From positions 1-17,148 of the forward strand of contig CAILWD010000610.1 in assembly GCA_903837815.1 (NCBI GenBank): a stretch of DNA of 17,148 nt, given 5' to 3'. The notes under the pieces were generated by a model. The model saw only the letters and a list, made by a program, of their open reading frames with translations, ran no database searches and was not told the origin of the DNA. The position numbers and the translations under genes were made by a program. The stretch's first letter is position 1. Each line of letters starts with the position of its first letter. This DNA is from an uncultured Chloroflexota bacterium. Lineage in GTDB: Bacteria; Chloroflexota; Anaerolineae; Anaerolineales; Villigracilaceae. This document shows, piece after piece, positions 1 through 8,640 of this stretch.

Positions 1-1029
1 GAGAAAAAAGTAATCGAGCGCACCCAGCAACTGCACAGGGTCAACGAACTGGGACGAATCATCACCACCATCCTCGACCCCGATGACTTGTTGACACGCG
101 CCGCTCACCTGATCAGCGATGAATTCGAGTGTTACTACACGGCAATCTACCTGACGGATGCCAACGGACAATGGGCTGAATTGAAGGCAGCCACCGGCGA
201 GGCAGGCAGGGTGCTGCTCGAAAACAAACACCATGCCGATGTAAACGGGAGCGGGCCAGTCGGCACAGCAATCCGCACCAAACAAGTCTGCATTGTTTCG
301 GACGCGGCAGCCGAGCCGGTACGGACGGAAAACCCCGCCCAGCCGTTCACCCGCTTTTCGTGGCATGGCATTTCAATCTCCACGCAGTTTACACGAACGG
401 ATAATCCCCTGCTGCCGAACACCCGATCCCAGATCACATTGCCGCTCATCATTGGCGAACGCGTCATTGGCGCGCTGGAAATGCACTCATTGAAGGAAAA
501 TACATTCTCCCAACAGGATGCCGATACATACCAGAACATGGCAAACCAGGTGGCAATTGCGCTGGAAAATTCACGCCTGTTCAATGAAGCACAGCAAAGC
601 ATCCGCGAAATGAGCGCAACCCAACAGCAGTATCTTCATGGGGCGTGGCAGTCCCTCACCGAGGAACAAAACTTTGAGTACACGCTTGGCAACGACGAAC
701 TGCCCGGACAGTCCATCGAAGTCCCCCTGAGCTTGCGCGACCAGATCATTGGGCAGATCAACCTGTCTGCCGAGGATTGGAGTCCCGAGCAAAAATCACT
801 GATCGAAGCGATTGCATCACAAGCGGCACTGGCACTGGAAAATGCCCGCCTGGTGGAGGAAAGCCAGTCCGTAGCGACGCGCGAGCGCCTCGTCAACGAA
901 GTCACCGCCAAGATATGGTCAGCCCGCACCATGGACAGCATCCTACAGACAACGGTGCGCGAATTGGGACGCTCACTCGAAGCTGCCGAAGTCAACATAG
1001 AACTATTCACGGGTGAACAAAATGAATAA
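1..1029 (+). CDS. GAF-domain signalling protein S1, 5'-truncated by window edge
   Basis: The frame is open from base 1 and ends at TAA 1027-1029, giving 342 visible residues. The first codons read EKKVIERTQQLHR, the coiled-coil motif that follows the membrane head in every other sensor here, so the true start and head lie upstream; a TTG at 88 is only an internal codon. A GAF domain spans about residues 30-190. It keeps the NPLLPNTRSQITLPL and VIGALEMHS segments but is more divergent than the later copies: it has FECYYTAIYL where most have FYHVGIFLLD, and it carries two Cys. Then come a GAW linker (about 215), a short second GAF (SIEVPLSLRDQIIGQINL, about 235-285) and the stub ILQTTVRELGRSLEAAEVNIEL. 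No catalytic output domain is present. The role is probably cytoplasmic signal input or relay; the ligand is unknown. Confidence 0.85.
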   Translation, partial: EKKVIERTQQLHRVNELGRIITTILDPDDLLTRAAHLISDEFECYYTAIYLTDANGQWAELKAATGEAGRVLLENKHHADVNGSGPVGTAIRTKQVCIVSDAAAEPVRTENPAQPFTRFSWHGISISTQFTRTDNPLLPNTRSQITLPLIIGERVIGALEMHSLKENTFSQQDADTYQNMANQVAIALENSRLFNEAQQSIREMSATQQQYLHGAWQSLTEEQNFEYTLGNDELPGQSIEVPLSLRDQIIGQINLSAEDWSPEQKSLIEAIASQAALALENARLVEESQSVATRERLVNEVTAKIWSARTMDSILQTTVRELGRSLEAAEVNIELFTGEQNE

Positions 1030-2683
1030 CAACCCGTCTATGCAGCCCATAAAACCTTTCGACTATCGTGGATGGCGTGAAAACTTTATCAACGCCATCC
1101 TGCGAATTATCTGCACCCTGGGAGTTGCCCTGATTGCATTTTCATTTTCAACGGCGACCAGCACAGATCGGGTTTTGTTCATTGGATTCTATATCGTCCT
1201 GTTGGGAATCACCCTGGCGCCTGTAAAGTATGAAGTACGCGCTTTTACCCTGCTCTTTATAAGCTATGCCATCGGCGTGAATTCGATCCTTGCCTGGGGG
1301 CCCTGGCTCGACGGAAGCGTCTTTTTCATTGCCTTTATTGCGCTGGCTGGCTTGCTATTTGACCAGCGCCTCGATTTGGTCGCGCTGGGTCTCAGCATTT
1401 TCACCTTTTTGGTAATTGCAACACTGCAACAACTCAACATATACCAGCTACAGGCGGCCGACGTACCCGGCACGCTATGGCGCGACTGGGGCGCTTACGT
1501 CGTCAACTTTTCCATCATCAGCGTCATTCTCATCAGCGCGATCCACCAACTCAAGCGCGAATTTTCACACGTAACTGACAACATGCAAAACGCGCTGGAA
1601 ACGCTTGCGAATATCCGCTCGGAACTGGAAAAGAGGGTGAGTGAACGGACCGACGAACTGGAAGCCCAGACGACCCAACTACGTTCCTCCGCCGCAATCT
1701 CCAGGACAATCGCCGAGATGCAAAACATCTCCGAACTCATGGAAACGACAGCCAGGCTGACGTCGGAGAGATTCGGCTATTATCATGTGGGTTTGTATTT
1801 GCTCGACGACCAGAAAAGAAACGCATTCCTGCAAGCCGCCTCTTCCACAGAAGGGAAACAACTGGTTGGGCAGGGATTCCGCATAGAACCGGACAGGCTC
1901 AACCCGGTTCATCGCGTCGTGGAAGGGAACCGCTTATATCTCGCGTCGGATGATGATCCGGGCAGTTTTGTCCGCGACGGCAACTTTCCGCTTACGCGTT
2001 CGCGCATGATTCTGCCGCTGACCGTGCGCGGCGATGTGATTGGCATTATGGATATACACGCAGACAACCCTCGCGCGTTTAACATGCAGGATGCCGAAAC
2101 CGTACAAACGCTTGCCGATCTGGTGGCAATCTCCATAGATAACGTCCGCTTGATCGATGAAACGAAGAATCTGGTCCGCCAACTGGAGGCTTACACCTCT
2201 GCGCAGACGCGTGAAAGTTGGGCAAAATTTACAAGCCGGAACAGACCCGCTTATCAGTATACGCCCGCCGGGGTACGCCCCCACTTCACCGGCGCCAAAA
2301 CCAACAAGGAAGGCGGGGATGGGTTAAAGGTTCCGCTTACATTACACGGACAACACATCGGCGCCATCACGCTGAAGAGAAAAGGCATGGCGGTTGGCTG
2401 GTCTGAGCGCGAACGCATTCTGGTCGAAAAGGTTGCAAACCAGGTGGCGCTTGCGCTCGAGAACAGCCGCCTTGTGGACGAGACCCAAAAAAGAGCTTTG
2501 CGCGACCAGGTCATCGCAAACATTTCGGGCCGAGTCCGCGAAACCCTGAATATCGAATCCGTGCTTCAAACAGCCGCAACCGAATTGCGCAAGGCTTTCG
2601 ACTTAAAGGAAGCGGAGATCAGCATTGGCACCTTCCAAACGGAGGGTTCTTCCGCCCCAAAGCCACTGCCCCATCTGGATTAA
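1022..2683 (+). CDS. Six-TM membrane sensor with GAF domains S2
   Basis: Membrane sensor of 553 residues. ATG 1022 is preferred because GGGTG lies 6 bases upstream; GTG 1013 in the same frame is the alternative. The start overlaps the S1 stop by 8 bases, suggesting translational coupling. An N-terminal F-x-Y-x-x-W-R motif (FDYRGWR) precedes about six membrane helices (residues 20-178), with no sizeable extracytoplasmic domain, so the head probably senses something in or at the membrane. A coiled coil (ELEKRVSERTDELEA, about 200-215) leads to a GAF domain (about 232-395) containing FGYYHVGLYLLDD and LTRSRMILPL but lacking the NSEGG and NPDLP segments of most copies. A RESW linker, short GAF (434-490) and ILQTAATELRKAF stub follow. 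The head is clearly related to that of S6. No kinase or other enzyme domain is visible, so it probably signals through a partner protein. Confidence 0.9.
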   Translation: MNNNPSMQPIKPFDYRGWRENFINAILRIICTLGVALIAFSFSTATSTDRVLFIGFYIVLLGITLAPVKYEVRAFTLLFISYAIGVNSILAWGPWLDGSVFFIAFIALAGLLFDQRLDLVALGLSIFTFLVIATLQQLNIYQLQAADVPGTLWRDWGAYVVNFSIISVILISAIHQLKREFSHVTDNMQNALETLANIRSELEKRVSERTDELEAQTTQLRSSAAISRTIAEMQNISELMETTARLTSERFGYYHVGLYLLDDQKRNAFLQAASSTEGKQLVGQGFRIEPDRLNPVHRVVEGNRLYLASDDDPGSFVRDGNFPLTRSRMILPLTVRGDVIGIMDIHADNPRAFNMQDAETVQTLADLVAISIDNVRLIDETKNLVRQLEAYTSAQTRESWAKFTSRNRPAYQYTPAGVRPHFTGAKTNKEGGDGLKVPLTLHGQHIGAITLKRKGMAVGWSERERILVEKVANQVALALENSRLVDETQKRALRDQVIANISGRVRETLNIESVLQTAATELRKAFDLKEAEISIGTFQTEGSSAPKPLPHLD

Positions 2684-2712
2684 GGCTATGAAAATGACCA
2701 GCGCGAAAACTC

Positions 2713-2719
2713 AAAGAGG
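2713..2719 (+). promoter_or_regulatory. Ribosome binding site fixing the GTG start of S3
   Basis: AAAGAGG ends 6 bases before GTG 2726. It is the best-spaced Shine-Dalgarno match in the 42-base gap between S2 and S3 and supports the GTG as the start; no in-frame ATG lies upstream near it. Confidence 0.6.
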
Positions 2720-2725
2720 CGTTTT

Positions 2726-4561
2726 GTGAGTCAACTTAGAAGCCCCATCACCTGGCGGTTAGCCGTATTATTCCTGTTCTTATCGCTGATCCCGATCAGC
2801 ATTATTTATATTTTCGTACAACGCCAGGTGCGCAATAGCCTTATCGAGACTCAGGCACACATCGTGGCAAGTCATGCCCAGATCTATTTTGCAAGCATAA
2901 ACGAAGAGCCGGGCGAAGAGCAGGAAATCACCGAAAGCATGACGAACACCACCAAGGGCGAAGAATACTACCTGATTGCCGGAAATGGGACCTACCTGGC
3001 GCACTCCGACCGCAACAAAATCGGAAAAACAGCGCTCGAAGACTTTAGCCTGGACACCCTGCAATCCCTGCTCGCCGGCGAAACCACCAGCATCATAGAT
3101 ACCGAGAATGGATTGCTGATCGGCTCATACCGAAATTCACTCACCTCGCCAGTGGCAGTGACCGTGGGAAGCATCGAGCAAAAGACCGCCGAATTCGACG
3201 CCCTGATTCGTAATCTTTTAATTCAATTATCCCTTGCGTTACTTGGCACTTCGGCCATCGGCGGCGCGGCAGTCCTCCTTACCCTCCGTCCCCTGGTGGG
3301 ACTCGCCAATTATGCCAATGAAGTCGGCAGGGGAAATCTCGACTACCAATTCGACGACCGAAGACTGCGCGGCGAACTCGCCATCCTCGCCAAAAGCCTT
3401 AGAACCCTGACCACGAACGTGCAAACCTCGATCGCGTCTCTCGAGAACCGCGTCAAAGATCGCACCAGCGAACTGGAACGCCGCAGCAAACTATTAAAAG
3501 CAGTTGCCGATGTAGGCAAAGCGGTTACATCCTTCCGTGACCTGACCGAACTCCTGCAACAAACCACATATCTTATCCATGAGAACTTTGGATACTATCA
3601 CGTCGGCATCTTCCTGCTTGACGAGCGCAAGGAATATGCGGTATTGAGCGCCGCGAATAGCGAAGGTGGGCGGCGGATGCTTGACAGGAGACACCAACTC
3701 AGGGTTGGAGAAACCGGCATCGTTGGATACGTCACTCGAAACGTGAAAGCCCGAATTGCGCTGGACGTTGGCAAGGATGCTGTATTCTTCGACAATCCAG
3801 ACCTGCCGCAGACTCGTTCTGAAATGGCGCTTCCATTGGTTGTTGGCGGGCAGGTTCTCGGTGCATTGGATGTACAAAGCACAGAACCCCAGGCGTTTTC
3901 CGAAGAGGATATTTCCACTCTGCAAATTCTTGCCGAACAGATCGCCATTACCATTCAGAATGCGAATCTTTATAATGAAACAAAGAAGGCATTGGACGCG
4001 GCGCACATGAGCTACGCGGAACAAAGCCGCGAAGCCTGGAGCAAAATCCTGCGCAACCAACCGCGTGTGGGCTTCCTTGCCACCCCCCCGGAGACAGTGC
4101 AAGTCCACCCCGAGCAAATTGATCCCCATCTCGCAAAATCATTCGAGACCGGAGATGTTGTATATGGGAGCGATGGGCTGACCATCAGCGTGCCGGTCAA
4201 AGTGCGCGGCCAGGTCATTGGCGCCATCCGCCTGAAAAAATCCGAAATCGCGGAAGCCTGGACACAAGACGAGACCAACCTGGCACTGGTGTTATCCGAC
4301 CAGTTGAGTGGCGCTCTGGAAAGCGCGCGCCTCTATAAAGAGTCTCAACAGTTGGCGGCGCGGGAATCTCTGATCTCGGACATGTCGGCACGCATCAGCG
4401 CCGTTTCTCAAACCGATGCCATCCTGCGCGAGACTGTGCAGGAACTGGGGCAAACCATCGGAAACGCCTCCATCACCTTCCAGTTGTTGGACTCGTTTAG
4501 CGGGCAGAGACCACCCAAAGACGGCAAGGAAATCCCCATCGCCATCAGGGGTAGAAAATAA
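2726..4561 (+). CDS. Single-Cache/HAMP sensor with GAF domains S3
   Basis: Receptor-like protein of 611 residues starting at GTG 2726. Helix 1 (about 9-30) and helix 2 (about 163-187) bracket an extracytoplasmic region of roughly 130 residues that resembles a single Cache domain (GEEYYLIAGNGTYLAHSD, then a VAVTVGSI strand), a common binding module for small ligands. A HAMP domain follows (RPLVGLANYANEVGRGNLDY, about 187-240), then the coil SLENRVKDRTSELER. GAF 1 (about 270-428) has the full conserved set: YYHVGIFLLDE (His292), ANSEGG, NPDLPQTRSEMALPL and LGALDVQS. The linker Trp is W438 (REAW); the short second GAF covers 484-540 and the stub has ILRETVQELG. The protein contains no Cys, so it cannot attach a bilin through a thioether. 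The architecture resembles a chemoreceptor or histidine kinase with the output removed. The ligand is unknown. Confidence 0.9.
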   Translation: MSQLRSPITWRLAVLFLFLSLIPISIIYIFVQRQVRNSLIETQAHIVASHAQIYFASINEEPGEEQEITESMTNTTKGEEYYLIAGNGTYLAHSDRNKIGKTALEDFSLDTLQSLLAGETTSIIDTENGLLIGSYRNSLTSPVAVTVGSIEQKTAEFDALIRNLLIQLSLALLGTSAIGGAAVLLTLRPLVGLANYANEVGRGNLDYQFDDRRLRGELAILAKSLRTLTTNVQTSIASLENRVKDRTSELERRSKLLKAVADVGKAVTSFRDLTELLQQTTYLIHENFGYYHVGIFLLDERKEYAVLSAANSEGGRRMLDRRHQLRVGETGIVGYVTRNVKARIALDVGKDAVFFDNPDLPQTRSEMALPLVVGGQVLGALDVQSTEPQAFSEEDISTLQILAEQIAITIQNANLYNETKKALDAAHMSYAEQSREAWSKILRNQPRVGFLATPPETVQVHPEQIDPHLAKSFETGDVVYGSDGLTISVPVKVRGQVIGAIRLKKSEIAEAWTQDETNLALVLSDQLSGALESARLYKESQQLAARESLISDMSARISAVSQTDAILRETVQELGQTIGNASITFQLLDSFSGQRPPKDGKEIPIAIRGRK

Positions 4562-4572
4562 AAGGGAATGGC

Positions 4573-6291
4573 ATGAGCATCTTCAATAAATTCTCCGGTC
4601 GCCCACTTACGAATCCAAATCATGAGGATTTTGGACAGCGTACTGAAATCCTTGTGACCCTCTCGCTTGCGGCGCTGTCCACCCTGGTGCCAATCTTTGT
4701 ATACAGCGACCCGATTGTGATCGTCACCTCGATAATCACAAATATGGTTGCCCTGTTTACGCTGTACCAGGCATATCGCGCCCGATACAGATATTTGGTC
4801 GTTTTCTCCGCCGTCGCATCCGCCGCAGTTTGTATCGTGACTACTTTCGAGGGTCAGGGTACTCACGACCTGCTCTGGATGGCCAACCTGGGGCTTTTCC
4901 TTCTCGTGAATTTGCAAAGCAGGAAACGTTTGCTGTTTCCCATCACCATGGCAATATTGATGATTGGTTCCTTTATCGGGATTGGTTTGGCTGAAATATA
5001 CGGACTACTGAATAACCCCTATGAAACCGATTTCCAGTATGTCTATCTTAACTCGTTCTTCTTTGCAACCATCATGGCGGCGATTACCGCAATTTTCCGC
5101 AGGCATTACACACTTCTGCAAGTTGCGACTGAAAGTAGAAACAGCCAGATGGAAACCAATCGCAAACTGCAGGAGATCAATGAGACCCTTGAAAATCGCG
5201 TTGAAACCCGTACCCGTGAATTAAGCGAAGCAAACGTTCAAATGCAGATGCGGACGAGCCGTTTGCAGATCATTTCCGAAATCTCAAAGGAAATTTCCTC
5301 GAACGTGGATATGCAGCCGCAAAAACTGCTCGACCACATCACCGGAATTATCAGCGACAACCTTGATTTCTACCATGTCGGCATCTTTCTGCTGGACGAA
5401 AACCGGGAATATGCGGTCTTGCGCGCCGCAAACAGCGAAGGCGGTAAACGAATGCTCGAACGTCGTCATCAACTCCGGGTTGGCGGCGCGGGTATTGTTG
5501 GCTATGCCGCGCAAAGCGGGTTCCCGCGCATCGCACTCGATACGGGAGCAGACGCTGTTTTCTTCAACAACCCGGATCTCCCGCAAACACGTTCCGAAAT
5601 GGCGATCCCGCTCAAATACGGCACACAGGTTATCGGCATCCTCGACCTACAAAGCATCCAATCTTCGGTCTTCATTGAGGAGGATGCCAACCTGTTGGGA
5701 ACACTTGCCAACCAAATCGCCATTGCCGTTGTCAACACGTTGGAGAGCCCCATTACCCTTCGCGCATCCGGCAAACGTGGACAATTTTTACAGCAACAAA
5801 AACGAGACGGATATACATTCAACGCCGACGGAACAATTTCCATTGCGGCACAAGCGGACAGCCCGCTTTTGAAAAAGGCTCTCGCGAGCGGTGAAACGGT
5901 GGCGTCGAATCAGCCATCGGGAGACAACCCACCCGCCCTGGTTGTCCCGGTCAAATTCCGCGAACAGGTCATTGGCGTTATCCAGATCGAAGCCGCGGAG
6001 AGGGAGAGAAAGTGGACCGAAGATGAAATTACGGTGGTCCAATCCATTTCCGACCGCGCCGCCTTCGCTTTGGAAAATGCCCGCTTGTTCGAAGAGACAC
6101 GCCGTCGCGCAGAACAGGAAGAAGCGATTGCCAACATCACATCCCAAATCGGCTCCTCCACCGATTTCCACCACATCCTGCAAACCACCATTGAGGAGCT
6201 GGGGCGCACCCTGGGAGCAACACGCACGTTCATTCAGTTGGAGCCCTCCGCTACCGACGGCACAGGTTTGAACCAACCTGCGATGGATTAA
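4573..6291 (+). CDS. Six-TM membrane sensor with GAF domains S4
   Basis: Membrane sensor of 572 residues. ATG 4573 has AAAGGGA (4561-4567) 5 bases upstream and lies 11 bases after the S3 stop. About six helices occupy residues 24-176, with a GTHDLLW segment (96-102) in a loop; this resembles the six-helix N-terminal domains common in Chloroflexota histidine kinases (recalled similarity, not a search). The coil TLENRVETRTRELSE leads to GAF 1 (about 246-400) with FYHVGIFLLDE (His268), ANSEGG, NPDLPQTRSEMAIPL and VIGILDLQS. The oddity is the linker: the helix that normally ends GAF 1 and carries the conserved Trp is shortened and rewritten (IAVVNTLESPITLR onward), and the Trp is missing. A short second GAF (455-508) and the stub ILQTTIEELGRTLGATRTFIQL follow. 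No output domain is visible. It probably works as an input subunit of a larger signalling assembly. Confidence 0.9.
   Translation: MSIFNKFSGRPLTNPNHEDFGQRTEILVTLSLAALSTLVPIFVYSDPIVIVTSIITNMVALFTLYQAYRARYRYLVVFSAVASAAVCIVTTFEGQGTHDLLWMANLGLFLLVNLQSRKRLLFPITMAILMIGSFIGIGLAEIYGLLNNPYETDFQYVYLNSFFFATIMAAITAIFRRHYTLLQVATESRNSQMETNRKLQEINETLENRVETRTRELSEANVQMQMRTSRLQIISEISKEISSNVDMQPQKLLDHITGIISDNLDFYHVGIFLLDENREYAVLRAANSEGGKRMLERRHQLRVGGAGIVGYAAQSGFPRIALDTGADAVFFNNPDLPQTRSEMAIPLKYGTQVIGILDLQSIQSSVFIEEDANLLGTLANQIAIAVVNTLESPITLRASGKRGQFLQQQKRDGYTFNADGTISIAAQADSPLLKKALASGETVASNQPSGDNPPALVVPVKFREQVIGVIQIEAAERERKWTEDEITVVQSISDRAAFALENARLFEETRRRAEQEEAIANITSQIGSSTDFHHILQTTIEELGRTLGATRTFIQLEPSATDGTGLNQPAMD
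5416..5444 (+). repeat. 29-base exact match to 12597-12625, within GAF 1 of S4
   Basis: The stretch encoding the VLRAANSEGG region of S4 is identical over 29 bases to the corresponding stretch of S8; the flanking bases differ. It reflects duplication or gene conversion between paralogues, not a mobile element. Confidence 0.7.
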
Positions 6292-6303
6292 GGTCAAAAC
6301 ATC

Positions 6304-8640
6304 ATGAGCGCTTCAACCAACCGTAAAATTCCCGACGTCAAAGATTCCGCTTTTTGGGGGCGGAGGTTAAACCTGGGCGTGAAACTGCCCGCGATGGTTA
6401 TCTTTTTGCTGTCGCTGGCCTTCGTGGCGTACACATTTCTAAGCATCCGCGCGACACGCGCAAGCTTGATTGACATTATTCAAAATGAACTCGGCGCCCA
6501 AACCGAATCAAAGGCCGAAATCATCCGCACCAAACTGAATTGGACGAGGAGCGTTGCGGTCAACCTTGCCGCCAGCGTGGAAACCGTTGATTACAACGAA
6601 GCGACTCTTCTTGCCACGCTTCGCAGTACCCTCCAGAAAAACGAGCATGTCTTTGGTTCCACGGTAGCTTATGAACCATATCAGTTCGCGCCCGAACTTA
6701 ATTACTGGTCGCCCTATTACAACCGCACCCCGGATGCCCAACTGCAATTTTCGCAGTTGGGGAACCCGGAATATGATTATTTCAGCAAGGATTGGTATGC
6801 CTTCGCCAAAGAAGCGCAAAAGCCAATATTGTCCCCGCCCTATTTCGACCTCGGCGGCGGCAATATCTGGATGGTAACCTGGAGTGTGCCGTTCTTCGAC
6901 AAAAAGGGAAACGTACGCGGCGTGGCAACCGCCGACATCGCCTTTTCTGAAGTTCAGGAGATCGTGGAGGATATCAAGGTTGGGGAGCAGGGGTACGCCT
7001 TTCTACTGGACTCAAAGGGCGTCATATTGGGCATCAGCGAAAATTCGGGCGGCTATTATGAGATCATGTCCGACAACATGCTGGACATGGTTGATCCGCA
7101 AAAGACAAAAAACTGGGATATTCTGGTCGATGAAATGATCAACGCCAAAGAAGGCGTAATCGAAGCAACAGACCCCCAGGGGAAATCCGTGCTTGCTGTT
7201 TACAAACCCGTCGGGCTGGACACTGGCTGGTCGCTGGCAATGGTCTATCCTGAGAACGAAATTCTCGAAAAGGCTTCCACACCTCAGAACACAGTCATCT
7301 TCTATGGGATTATGACGGCAGTGGTGTTTGGCGTTCTCCTCTACCTGCTCACCCAATCCATCACCCAGCCCCTGCGACGCCTGACCGAGCACGCAAGCCA
7401 GATATCGGCGGAAAAATTACAGGCGACCGGCGACAGCCTGAAACAGGTCATCGAGATCAACACCCACGATGAGGTACAGGACCTCGCGGAAGCATTCAAC
7501 CAAATGTCGGATAAACTGGCGCGGGCATTCGAGACCCTCGAAGAAAAGGTTGCAGATCGTTCCCGCCACCTGGAGCGCCGCTCGCTGGAACTCGAGACCA
7601 TTGCCGAAGTAGCGCGTGAAATCAACATCATCCATGACTTGAATACCCTGTTAACCGTGGCGGCGCAGTTAATTCGCGAACGGTTCAACTATTATCATGT
7701 GGGCATCTTCCTTGTGGATGAGCGCGGTGAGTTTGCCGTTTTGCGCGCCGCAAGCAGCATTGCCGCCGATCGAATGCTCGAGCAAAATTTCAAACTCAAG
7801 GTTGGGCAGGAGGGCCTGGTCGGAAACGTCACACGTACCGGGCAGGCGCACATCGCCCTGGATGTTGGACTCGACGCAATTCACTTCCAAAACCCGCTGC
7901 TGCCTCTTACCCGCTCCGAAATCACCCTCCCTCTGCGGAGCCGCAGTCTGACCATCGGCGCATTGGATATTCAAGCCAAAGTCGAATCAGCCTTCAGTGA
8001 ACAGGATGTAAAAGTCCTCCAGTTGCTGGCAGACCAGCTGGCAGCCGCAATCGAAAGCGCACAGTTGATGCAGCGGGTGGAAAAAACCTACGCCGAATTG
8101 GATAACGCGTACCGTTTGCAATCTCAAGATGCCTGGAAAACAGCCATTCGCCAGCTTGAGAATCCAGCATACGAATACGACGGCATTCAAGTGCGCCCGA
8201 TTCCCGGGCAATTACCAAAACACCTGTTGAGTCAACTGGAAAAAGGAGAACCCATTTTCTACAGGGAAAGCAGTCAATATGGCGGCGGCGAAAAGACAAC
8301 CCTTATGGTTCCGCTGATGGTGTTGAACCAGGTCATTGGCGTCATCGGGCTTGAGCGGGATGACCCGGCCCATGTTTGGACGGACGAGGAAGTAACCATT
8401 GTTCAAGCCGCCGCGAACCGCGCAGGGATCACGCTGGAAAATGCCCGCCTGCTCGAAGAAAGCCAGCGGCGCGCCCAAAAGGAAAGAACCATCTTCGCTG
8501 CGACTGAACGCATCGGTTCCGCCATGAATGTTGGAAATATTTTACACACCACCGCAGAAGAGATCGAGCGCATTCTCGGCAGCGCCGAGGTAATCTTGCA
8601 ATTTAATAACGACAACGCTTCTTCAACTAATGAAGAATAA
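6304..8640 (+). CDS. Double-Cache/HAMP sensor with GAF domains S5, likely amino-acid or amine receptor
   Basis: Receptor of 778 residues; ATG 6304 follows the S4 stop by 12 bases with a weak AAGG about 10 bases upstream. Helices at about 28-48 and 330-350 flank an extracytoplasmic region of about 280 residues typical of a double Cache (dCache_1) domain. It carries Y157, then K162-D-W164-Y165, then Y180-F-D182, and D211 in the GVATADI strand. From family knowledge this matches the amino-acid-binding motif of dCache_1 (Tyr-x4-Arg-x-Trp-Tyr, Tyr-x-Asp, Asp), except that Arg is replaced by Lys. HAMP (about 351-403) and the coil TLEEKVADRSRHLER follow. GAF 1 (443-600, His465) has NPLLPLTRSEITLPL; then come a QDAW linker, a short GAF (665-720) and a stub. 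No Cys and no enzymatic domain were seen. Ligand class is inferred; binding is not shown by sequence alone. Confidence 0.9.
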   Translation: MSASTNRKIPDVKDSAFWGRRLNLGVKLPAMVIFLLSLAFVAYTFLSIRATRASLIDIIQNELGAQTESKAEIIRTKLNWTRSVAVNLAASVETVDYNEATLLATLRSTLQKNEHVFGSTVAYEPYQFAPELNYWSPYYNRTPDAQLQFSQLGNPEYDYFSKDWYAFAKEAQKPILSPPYFDLGGGNIWMVTWSVPFFDKKGNVRGVATADIAFSEVQEIVEDIKVGEQGYAFLLDSKGVILGISENSGGYYEIMSDNMLDMVDPQKTKNWDILVDEMINAKEGVIEATDPQGKSVLAVYKPVGLDTGWSLAMVYPENEILEKASTPQNTVIFYGIMTAVVFGVLLYLLTQSITQPLRRLTEHASQISAEKLQATGDSLKQVIEINTHDEVQDLAEAFNQMSDKLARAFETLEEKVADRSRHLERRSLELETIAEVAREINIIHDLNTLLTVAAQLIRERFNYYHVGIFLVDERGEFAVLRAASSIAADRMLEQNFKLKVGQEGLVGNVTRTGQAHIALDVGLDAIHFQNPLLPLTRSEITLPLRSRSLTIGALDIQAKVESAFSEQDVKVLQLLADQLAAAIESAQLMQRVEKTYAELDNAYRLQSQDAWKTAIRQLENPAYEYDGIQVRPIPGQLPKHLLSQLEKGEPIFYRESSQYGGGEKTTLMVPLMVLNQVIGVIGLERDDPAHVWTDEEVTIVQAAANRAGITLENARLLEESQRRAQKERTIFAATERIGSAMNVGNILHTTAEEIERILGSAEVILQFNNDNASSTNEE

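Noticed and set aside
88..1029. S1 as a complete gene starting at TTG 88
   Set aside because: Codons 1-87 are in frame and encode the conserved coil (KKVIERTQQL) and the first GAF helix, so the gene extends past the left edge.
3494..4129. Minus-strand open frame of 211 codons
   Set aside because: It mirrors the GAF 1 region of S3. Similar minus-strand frames recur over the GAF regions of other copies, showing they follow from the codon pattern.
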